Translations under genes and position numbers: made by a program
Notes under the pieces: model-generated
Seen by the model: only the letters and a program-made list of their open reading frames with translations
The model's database searches: none
Told to the model about the DNA's origin: nothing
DNA from: Stephanodiscus triporus
Lineage: Eukaryota; Bacillariophyta; Thalassiosirophyceae; Thalassiosirales; Thalassiosiraceae
NCBI GenBank assembly: GCA_036939755.1
Contig: JALLAZ010000005.1
Coordinates: 1 to 35,667 of the forward strand
DNA: 35,667 nucleotides
Reading direction: 5' to 3'
Part shown: positions 27,361-35,667 of the stretch, in pieces
How the letters are laid out: each line of letters begins with the position of its first letter
Position numbering within the stretch: the stretch's first letter is position 1

Positions 27361-28991
27361 ATGAGCGCATCGCCAAAACCCATACTGAGTAATTCCCCGA
27401 GGTTCATTCCGCATCGTTTCTCCGCCCCTTCACTCCGGAGCGATGACAGTCCGGAGCCACATAGCATTGATCTGCGCAGCAGCGTCCGCATGTTCGCCGC
27501 TCAGATCGAGCTCAGCGAAACGGACACGGTCAGATCGATCGGTGGCCGTCTCGGCGGTAGCGTTCGGTGCCTGCGGTCCCTCGACCGCCAGCATGACTCC
27601 CACGCGTCCTTGCCTTCTACTTTTTCCTGCCCGATTCCCCGTGTCGCGGTGGACCACCTGCCGACGGAGCTGACTAAGCTACTGCCGCCGCCGAGTCCCG
27701 GTGGTCTGACGGTGCATTCGAAGGACTCGGATCACTACTTGGGCCTCGCCGACGGCAGCCCTCCGTTGGCGATGTGGATATTCCCCGCTCTGAGTTGCGC
27801 CGCTGCCTACGCATTCTACAATGTGAGTATTTAAGATTGAGCTTTCCTGCGAATTGACTGAGGGATGATCTGTCATCTGCCATCTCAACGATTCATGTTG
27901 TACGGTGACACAGATATTCATCAAGAAAGGAAGCGCCTCCATACATCCGATCCTGGGAGGTACGAAGTAATTCGCTCCGATTTTTCTCAATTCGTTTCAT
28001 CTTTCATTCTTTCCCACTGCTTCTCCTCGCCGTTTGCTGCAACTCGAAACAGGTGTGATTCTACAATTCGTGGCTGCAATGCTCGGCACGCTCCTTATTG
28101 GATCCTTAATGCTCTTCGCCGACAAGTCGTTCGAGCTCCACTACGACAGGAACGGGTTGATCTGGTCTGTGGCGGCCGGCCTCGCCGTTGGCCTGGCCGA
28201 GATGCTCAGCTTTTGCGTGTCCGGTCTTGGCGTACCGGCAACCAAATCCATCCCGATCATTATTGGTGGGTCCGTCATGTTCGGTGCTTTGCTCGGGCTG
28301 ATGATGTTAGGCGAGAAGTTGATGCTGCAAGGGTGGTCCGGCATAGCACTATTGGTTACCGGTGTCGTATTTGTAGCTGTTGATCCCGGTGAGCAGGTCG
28401 AAGAGGGAGAAGGTGGCTCATCCGGCGAGGCCCTCGATGGCGATCCACCGGCATATTGGGTGATCATAGCATTGATATGTGCATCCGCCTACGCATTTTA
28501 CAACATATTCATCAAGAAGGGATCGGCGTCTATAAATCCTATCCTGGGGGGTGAGAAACTCATGCAATTGATTGGGTACTGAATGTGCGATGTTTTCTCA
28601 TCCTCTATTTCTATTTACCCCTGCGGTTGAAGGTGTCGTGCTGCAGTTCGTTGCGGCGATGTTTGGCACTTGTTTACTCGGGACTATCATAATGAATGAC
28701 GGAGGGACGTCAGGTCTAGCGTGCGACCGTGCCGGAATATTCTGGTCGTGCATGGCCGGACTCGCGGTGGGCACGGCCGAGATGCTGAGCTTTTGTGTCT
28801 CAGGCATGGGCGTCAATGCGACGCAGAGCATCCCAATCATCATCGGAGGCTCCGTACTCGCTGGTGCCATCCTCGGATTGTTCATGCTCGGCGAAACGTT
28901 GATGTGGCCCGGTTGCTTGGGCGTAGCCTTGCTGACGACCGGGATTGGAATCGTTGCTACGGATCCTGGAGAAAAGGTCGCGGGTCATTAA
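27361..28991 (+). CDS. Ten-TM DMT/EamA-like transporter made of two near-identical halves
   Basis: Four exons: 27361-27822, 27914-27959, 28053-28550 and 28633-28991 (introns 91, 93 and 82 nt), giving 454 residues. After a 130-150-residue N-terminal part of unclear value come two copies of a five-helix unit. Copy 1 has AYAFYN, IFIKKGSASIHPILGG, VILQFVAAMLGTLLIGS, AEMLSFCVSGLGVPATKSIP, IIIGGSVMFGALLGLMMLGE. Copy 2 has AYAFYNIFIKKGSASINPIL, VVLQFVAAMFGTCLLGT, AEMLSFCVSGMGVNATQSIP, IIIGGSVLAGAILGLFMLGE. Each copy ends in DPGE. An intron interrupts both copies at the same codon (after the first G of the GGV Gly codon, phase 1). The fold fits the drug/metabolite transporter superfamily; the substrate is unknown. 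The five-helix unit implies opposite topology of the two halves. The true start is uncertain. Confidence 0.8.
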
Positions 28992-29453
28992 GAGGATGAT
29001 ATTTATATGTGTAATATAAGTACATAGCAGTTTTAAGGGAGAAGCAGTGATTTTGTTACGAAATCTGAACCAATCCTAAGAATCCACCTATATATACCAA
29101 AACCCTGCATCAGCACCTGGCGGCGGCGACAGTCATCGTTCGTCCCGCCACCACCCATGGTGTCGTGGGAGACATTGTCCCGGGCAGCGGCGGCGCATAT
29201 TGTCATCCTCGTCAGTCTCGCATAACGTCCTCCTCGTAGCCTTCAAGGTGTTGGGGTTAGGCCGCGCCAAAAAAATGACAGGCAATTGACAATCGTACGT
29301 ATTCCCACGTGACTTACCGCTCTCTTTGAGAGCTTTCATCAGACCCCCCAAAATAATGACGACGAGAGACTCCCTCCACCCACCGACCCCGCGTGCACCA
29401 ATTTCCTGTGTACTTAGAACAACACTGTCAATTATACACAATCTCGTTCCATC
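28992..29453. other. Intergenic stretch upstream of the WD40 gene
   Basis: No supported gene. On the minus strand a gtaagt donor-like site (cttac at about 29314-29318) and an acceptor-like site near 29250 would join ILGGLMKALKES to GYEEDVMRD and a stop, which could be the end of a tiny gene. There is no homology to back it. Confidence 0.35.
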
Positions 29454-31812
29454 ATGCCGAAACAACAGGCATCCCTGCTCTCCTTCTTTGGTAAGGGCGA
29501 TAGGAAGCGTCCGGCGATCGACGCCGTCGACGACGCATCGCCCCCGTCGTCGTCGTCTTCGTCGTCTTCGTCGTCTTCGTCTTCATCGTCGATGCCGCCC
29601 CGGCGGCGCCCCCCCCCCGCCGCCGCCGTCGATCGGATAGGGCCGACGCGCGGCGATCGCCCCGAAGACGACGCGGCGAACGCCGTCGCCTCCCCCGACG
29701 ACGATGTCATCGTCGACGACGACGTCGTCGTCGTCGTCGTCTCCCCCACTACAACTACGAAATCCGAAGTCCCCCCGGGTGAAAACGACGACTTCAAGGA
29801 CGAGTCGGCGGCGACCGCCGTCCCCGCCGACGACGTCGAGGACGTCACCGGATCGAGCGACGAAGACGACGAGGACGACGACGAGGATGATGATGAAGAC
29901 GAAGACGAAGACGACGACGTCCCGCGACGACGGGAAGGCGACGACGGCGGAAAGTCCGACTACGAAATGCTCCGCGAGAGGAACATAGCGAGGAACGAGG
30001 CGCGTCTACGGGCGCTGGGACTGTTATTCGTCCCAGGCGCCGACCGCGATCGGGCGAGACAGGAGGCGGCGGCGGCGAAGAAGAAGAAGCGAAGGGAGGG
30101 CGCTAGTCGGGCGTCGATGGCGTCGTCGTCGTCGTATCGCCCGCCCACTAGGAGGTCGACGAGGCGGAGTATGCCGCCGCCGCCGACGACGACGACGACG
30201 ACGTCAGGGGTCGACGACGACGACGCATTGACGGGCCGATCGACGTCGTCGTCGTCGACGACGATGACTGCGGCCGAGGATGAATTCGCCGTGTCGCCCC
30301 TCGTGGAATATGCGATATCGACGGATCACGACGACGACGACGACGACGACGTCGTCGTCGTCGGCGGAGGCGGCGGACGTGGGAAGGACGACGGGGGGGA
30401 GGAAAAGGAGGAGGGAACGAGATCCCTCGCTCCATCGGGACCACGCCTCATGCCGCCCGCTGGATTGAACGCAATATATAGCCTCCAATTCTACCGCGGC
30501 ATCCACGACGAATACGACGAATACAACGATCGTCTCCCCGCGTGGGTGGCCGGGGCTGGCAAGTCGGGCATCGTCGCGCTGTGGAATCGTTCCGCCGGGA
30601 GGACGGCCGACGGAGACGACGACGATGACGACGACGGGGAGGATCCCGGCCGACGGCGGCGGCGGCGCGCGGATCCGGTCATCTCGTGGAAGGGACACGG
30701 AGGACGGTGGATCGCCGACGCGCGCTTCCTCCCCCCTCCCACCGACGGGGGCGAACGTTCCTCCTCCTCCTCCTCCTCCTCCTCGTCGTCGTCGTCGTCG
30801 TCGTATGCGCCGAGTCGATTGCTCACCGCGGGCAACGACGGCACCGTCTGTCATTGGGACCTGACGCGCGCGTCCGTCAGGACGGGTGCGCCGAGGCTGT
30901 TGGGTCAGAGCGACAAGGCGCTGCACGCGAGCGGCATATTCTCCATGGACGTTCGTTTATCGACGTCGTCGTCCTCGTCGTCGTCGTCGTCGTTGGGGGA
31001 CGTGCGAATCGTCACGGGGAGCAAGGACAAGACGATCGCCGTGTCGACGCTTTGCCGTTTGGACGATCGTCCGCTCTGGAGGTCCGACTTTCACTCGGCC
31101 AAGGTGGGCTCCGTCTGATTTTTGTCGTCCCTCGGCAATCCCCTGATCGCGTCGGAATCAGACGACGGCCTCGTGGCAGTGCACGCCGCGAGGATGGATG
31201 GGATGAGGGGGGGCGGCGGCAACGGCGTGGCGGCTAAATTGGAGGGTGAGCATGTCAAACCCCACTCGGCCGTCTGGATGCCGGGCTCCGACGGTGTCTT
31301 CGTGACAGGTGGGTCCTCCATTGACTTTTCACCTCAAACCTTCAATGACCATTCGCGCTAGTGTATTTGCCTGTATCGGCTAACATTGTATTTGCGTGCA
31401 CCTAATAACGTGTGCACCAATATGCAAAAATAAAGCTGGACTTGATGACGTTATCAAACTATGGGATCTGAGGAATACCACCTCTCCTATTGCATCCTAC
31501 CACGGCCACGTACCCCTTAATGGCAAGAAGTTGAAGCGCATTCATCGCCCGATATTTCTTAGTACTGCTGCATCATGGTCTTCTTCTCCTTTGGAATCAT
31601 TCATTCTTTCGGGTGGAGAGAATAGCCATGCTATATCCATGTTTCAACTACCGCCGAGGGGAGATTTTCACGTGGAAAGTCCACTGCAATCGGTATTCAG
31701 TCGAGGCAAGCTACCCATGGATGTTGGCGACATAGGCAGCTTGGCTGTTCATGGACGAAATGTGACAGTTGCCGCGGAGGGTGGTGAAGTGTTACTTCTC
31801 TCGCTGAGCTGA
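29454..31812 (+). CDS. WDR76/CMR1-like WD40 protein with in-frame TGA
   Basis: Exons 29454-31308 and 31436-31812 (127-nt intron, gtgggt to ataaag) make a 743-codon frame with one internal TGA at 31116-31118 (codon 555). The N-terminus holds a PIP-box-like motif, QASLLSFF (residues 5-12), then a long disordered region with Ser and Asp runs. At about 168-190 is YEMLRERNIARNEARLRALG, typical of the WDR76/CMR1 family. WD repeats follow: SGIVALWNRSA, LLTAGNDGTVCHWDLTRASV, IVTGSKDKTIAVSTL, then after the TGA LGNPLIASESDDGLVAVHAA, and in exon 2 LDDVIKLWDLRN. The family binds chromatin and works in replication stress and protein quality control. Coding quality is the same on both sides of the TGA, and the reading frame does not change. 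Confidence 0.8.
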
Positions 31813-31937
31813 GGGGTTTACCTAGTAGGAGTTTATCTATGATCATTTGTTGAGCGGAGACCCGACGTCGCGACGTCCCATCGTTCGCGTCTTCCCGGCG
31901 AGAATGATAGGACGTCGTCCCGCTCCCCTCCATATGC

Positions 31938-34900
31938 TCAACATCCTCCTCCGACGAAAGTTATTGGGTCATCATTGTTTTCTTCGCGACTAGCGAGAGA
32001 TGCGATAGTGGCAGATAGGTCAGTAGTACTGCGACACCCATCATCAAAGGTTAGCGTTGAAATCTGATTTGTGATGACAACATTAATGACCCGGCTGGCA
32101 GGGGCATCGATTTTCACCGACTTGGCGCATCCATCAATGAGAATTTCAACGTTGAAACTGCAAGTCTGAAGATTACGCGCATTAGTCCGCGAGGGAAAGG
32201 GTCTTGGGCCTTGGTTACTCTTTCTGATGTTACCGCCCTTAGAAGAGGGTGAAGACCTTGAATAGAGTGACGAGACCGCCATCGCAACGACGGCACATTT
32301 GCCTAATCCACGAAGGGGATGTCCCCCCTCACCATTACCTTGAAGAATGAAAGAGATCACGACGATGGCCATGAATGTTGTTGCGAAGCGAAGTGAGAAT
32401 GAGCGCGTGCCAAATGCGCTATTCATACTCTCACTAGCCCCTTCTGGCAGCAACGCGACTGACGGTTTGGAGCTTGGCGCTGATGTGATAACGTCACCAC
32501 CAATAGAATAACCACCAATAGAATCGACCGTTGATGATGTTTCTATGGAACTGGCAACAGTTGAATTCACAGACATAGACAGCGGCCGAAGCGTGCACTC
32601 TCCCACACCGTAATCACTCGATGCAACACCACAATACGCCTCAAACCCATCACAAGTATTCGTGCACTTGGCAATTACACAGGAATCATTTTCACCTTCA
32701 CATTCATCGAAAGCAGCGATGCTCGAGGCGGAATAGCATTGACACAACTCAACGCCCATGCTGCTTTGCGCTGGATAACGCGACCGAACCACAGCAATGC
32801 ACTCCTCGTCTGAGTTGCACGTACCAATAATCATGTTGCTGCTGGAGACAGGTGCTGTTGTGGTGGATTTTGACGAGAAACTTGTTGGCCCAGATGATGT
32901 TGTGATAGATGTTGGTGAGGAGCTTGCTGTGTAAGAAGCGTTTACAACCATTGGTGTTGCAGATGTTGGTGCCAAAGATGACGGTGTGGTGGTTGCAGTG
33001 GGAGCTGCAGTGGGAGTGTCAGTTGTTACCATCACAATAGGATTCGATGTTGCCACGTTTGTTGCAGCCAGCGTCGCATTTTTTGTCTTCAGACATTCAT
33101 CACAACCCTCTGATTCATTCGCCGCTAATTCTCGTAAAGTTGCAGTAAAATTACCATTAGCAACTGCCTCTTTCAAGCCATTAGTTGCAGTGGTGTATAT
33201 TGTTGTATTTTCAAGTTGTTCTTCACAACTCCCAATGCATCGTTCTTCAAGGATTACCTGACAATCAATCAGGAGGATTTCCCCTGACTGAGATATGCCG
33301 GTGATAATAATATCTTCGATTGTTTGACCATCTGTCAAAGTGGATTGTAACACAGACTGAATGGAATTCTTTACCACATCAGTGAAAATATCCGAGACTA
33401 GCCGACGCAGCTGGCGCCTGCTTACAATGTGTGTTCCATTTTGTACGCTTATAGGAAAAGTTGCATTGAATAAAACCGAAATCGTGGAAAAAACTGTAGG
33501 ATTTGTGGTGGGAGTGTCCGTTGTAGTAGTTGCAGAGGGAGTGACTGTGGTGGGGGGTGAAGTGGATGTATCAGTGGGAAGGGCAGTAGGTGTGGCCGTG
33601 GAGGGAGTTGAGGTGGGAAAGCTTGTGGTGGGAGTTGCAGAGGGAGATTCTGTTTTGGATGTTGGTGAGAAACTTCCATTGGACGAAGCAATTACGACTG
33701 CTGGTGTTGCAGTTGCTGGTGCTAGAGTTGTTTTTGTGACAAAAATTGGCGAGGGACTGGCAGTGGACGAAGTATTAACAACTGCTGGTGCTAGAGATGC
33801 TGGTGCCAAAGTCGTTGCTGTGAAAAATGTTGGCGAGGGACTGGCAGTGGACAAAGCATTCACGGCTGACGGTGCTGCAGATGTCGGTGCTAAAGTTGAT
33901 GGTTCGATGGATGTTGTCGAGGGACTTGGAATGGGCGAAGAGTTATGAAAAACCGGTGCTGGAGATGTTGGTACTAAGGTTGTCGTTGGGCTTGATGTTG
34001 GGGACGTCGTAGACGGGCTGCTAACTCTTCCACCCGTTTTTGTGCAGAACGTTGCCATGGGATCTTGAGGATCAATGCAGCAGTAGTCCTGTTCAACACC
34101 GGTTTTGTCACATAGGTCCCCAACAGAGGTGCACGTACCGATGGCAGGAGGGGGCGAGGCAGCAATAGGGCGATCGCGACAGCAAGCTGGAATAAGGCAC
34201 GCATCTGTAAAGAAGCAACCGGAGTATGCAAAAACGCCGTTGCCAGTGTCTTGGCACGTGCATTCGAATGAGTCAAAAGTCTGTCCGCAGCAAGTTTCTG
34301 TTCCTCTAGTGCATTTGGAGCCTAATTCAAAACATGTTAATCCTGCGATACACGACGGCAAAGAGACCACAGTCACCAACCCATTATTAGCAACCGATGG
34401 TTCAGTAGTTTCCGCCGTGGTTGTAGTCGTTTTGGGACACAGACCCATGCCAGAAACGCTTACGCCTTGTGCGTGCGCACTGCACGCATTGGAGTAATCC
34501 TCGCCGTCGCATCCACTGATAAAAATTAGGATTGAGTGCGATGTGCAAGTGATGAGTGATATGATCGATAAGTTCGCGTAGTGCCACTACTAGTTAAGGA
34601 GCATAAACAAAGCATGAAGCCGAGAAACTCACCAGACGGGGTCGTACTCTTGGGTACATACTTGAGGAATCGCCGCACAGGTGCCGTTATGAATGCCAGA
34701 TACATCGTTGCAAACGCTCATATCCAGTTGGCAGAACTCCCCCAATGCGCAAGTCATGGCGGGGTCTGCGAAAGAGCCGAGTTGACAGGGCTTTCCATCG
34801 AAGAGCGTTTGGAGTGCCCTAGGAACGATTGTAGCAGCACCTTCGGCTTTTGGGGCGGCGGATAGGGCGGTTGTTGCGAAATCGCCGCAATAGTCACTGA

Positions 34901-35407
34901 CCCAAGTCCAGAGTGCCGAGTAAGAACTCGGTTCGAGGAATGGCATGGCGTCGGCCTCGTCTTGGGTCACATCCAGTCCGACGGCGACTGAGCCATCGTC
35001 CGAGATGACGACGTTGGGAACAACGCCCGTCTCGCCGGTGTCGCAATCGCTGGTCACCAACACCTTGGCAAAGTTACCAGGGACTGGGCAGCAGCGGGAG
35101 CCGGTATTGTGAAGTTTCCGTTAGGGTGATTCGAGTTGATATCGGATTTATTCCACGATATTATAGTATATAGAAACGATAATCGGCCGCCTCACTCACC
35201 GGGCTGCTGTCCCTCCAAAAATGATCCACCATTCTCGTACCGCTGGACGGTGACCGGAACGACGCTGCTGATTTTGATCGTCGTTCGATCGGACGAGAGA
35301 TCGACATCGCGCTCGAAGTGTATGGTGTTGCCGGGGGAAGCGATGCCACTGATTCGTCGCTGGGATGCGACGCCCCCGAGTTGGAGGAGGAGGAACGCTA
35401 TTTTCAT
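31938..35407 (-). CDS. Secreted or surface Kazal/mucin-like cysteine-rich protein
   Basis: Exons 35200-35407, 34633-35083 and 31938-34515 (introns 116 and 117 nt) give 1078 residues. MKIAFLLLQLGGVASQ is a signal peptide. Exon 2 is a Cys-containing domain; its end joined to exon 3 makes a Kazal-like module, CTQEYDPVCGCDGEDYSNAC. Further Cys-rich modules follow (ELGSKCTRGTETCCGQTFDS, YSGCFFTDACLIPACC). Then come long Ser/Thr/Pro-rich linkers with a 28-residue tandem repeat, suited to O-glycosylation. A folded domain lies at about 570-690 (RRQLRRLVSDIFTDVVKNSI), then a second Cys-rich part. A hydrophobic segment near residue 930 (FATTFMAIVVISFIL) precedes a last domain with TCSFNVEILIDGC. It is probably a cell-surface or wall protein; Kazal modules inhibit serine proteases, but inhibition is not shown. 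It is convergent with the WD40 gene. Confidence 0.82.
33583..34002 (-). repeat. 84-bp (28-residue) tandem repeat in the mucin-like region
   Basis: Landmark gagggactgg/gagaaactt recurs at 33667, 33751, 33835 and 33919, an exact 84-bp spacing; a weaker copy starts near 34003. Translated units are Ser/Thr/Ala/Pro-rich (for example TTLAPATATPAVV). Similar pieces recur near 32900-33010. Confidence 0.7.
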
Positions 35408-35667
35408 CTTCTTTTTTTTGTGTGTGCGAGATGTGAGCGAGCGAGAGGGTTTTGATGTTCTGGCCCCAGAGAAGGTTATTCACGGTTCTCTTTGTTGTTG
35501 AAAATGTACTGAAATCCTACTTACGAAATTATGGGGTCTATGGATCTAGGTAGAGAGAATCTACATCTACAACATATCGTAGCACCAGATAGCACCATAC
35601 TCTACGATACTCTCACATGTCTGTCCATACACTACCATTGGAGCAGACATTAACATTACTGGTACTC
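35408..35667. other. Upstream region of the Kazal-like gene with inverted repeat
   Basis: A perfect 8-bp inverted repeat, tatcgtag (35575-35582) and ctacgata (35602-35609), encloses a 19-nt loop. The extended motif tatcgtagcacca is also at 9588-9600. A small dispersed repeat or a shared regulatory motif are both possible. Confidence 0.45.

Noticed and set aside
29133..29465. Small minus-strand gene with a possible intron (…MKALKES-GYEEDVMRD)
   Set aside because: Splice signals fit, but there is no family match and the 5' part overlaps the WD40 start; kept only as a note on the intergenic stretch.
30204..30926. Antisense 240-codon ORF in the WD40 gene
   Set aside because: Val/Arg-rich shadow of gac/tcg repeats.
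31116..31118. TGA as a selenocysteine codon
   Set aside because: WD40 proteins of this family are not selenoproteins, the position is not a redox Cys, and no selenocysteine insertion hairpin was recognised.
1..35667. tRNA, rRNA or CRISPR-like arrays
   Set aside because: No cloverleaf with a T-loop box, no rRNA blocks and no regular spacer repeats were seen by eye.

Overview
The window looks like nuclear DNA of a diatom, most likely a centric one. Three things point there: two proteins carrying the DUF6824 domain typical of diatoms; two genes whose products start with a signal peptide followed by an A^F cleavage site, as in diatom plastid preproteins (SmpB and a glutaredoxin); and compact intron-bearing genes with short GT-AG introns. 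The species is not determined here.

Layout. Bases 1 to about 7500 are an AT-richer graveyard of repeats: a frameshifted minus-strand ORF relic, a Harbinger-type (DDE_Tnp_4-like) transposase pseudogene (about 1360-2420), an LTR-retrotransposon integrase relic whose catalytic Glu codon reads Lys (about 2470-3292), a 3.3 kb element bounded by diverged inverted repeats of about 330 bp (3441-6785), and a scrap of an ABC-F ATPase (about 6940-7110). Bases 7547 to about 35400 are gene-dense, mostly in alternating divergent and convergent pairs with short spacers: DUF6824 protein 1 (-), aldo/keto reductase (+), acylated SNase-like nuclease (-), HSPA13-like Hsp70 (+), DUF6824 protein 2 (-), plastid SmpB (+), plastid glutaredoxin (-), dynactin p62/DCTN4 (+), WW-domain membrane protein (-), HSBP1 (+), TTC27-type TPR protein (-), ubiquitin-like multi-pass membrane protein (+), internally duplicated 10-TM DMT-like transporter (+), WDR76/CMR1-like WD40 protein (+), and a secreted Kazal/mucin-like protein (-).

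How genes relate. There is no operon-like pathway. Themes are plastid proteostasis and redox (SmpB, glutaredoxin), chaperone and stress control (HSPA13-like, HSBP1), diatom-type DUF6824 proteins, and cell-surface or membrane proteins. The most striking observation is in HSBP1: the only canonical splicing I found that keeps the conserved coiled coil in frame with exactly one residue at the junction needs a 2-nucleotide exon (TG, 20795-20796), which rebuilds the conserved Met codon. Others are an in-frame TGA inside the WDR76-like gene, a transporter made of two nearly identical halves sharing an intron position, and an SNase with an N-terminal MG-x-C acylation motif. All gene models are read by eye; splice sites are inferred from reading frame, GT-AG signals and family knowledge.
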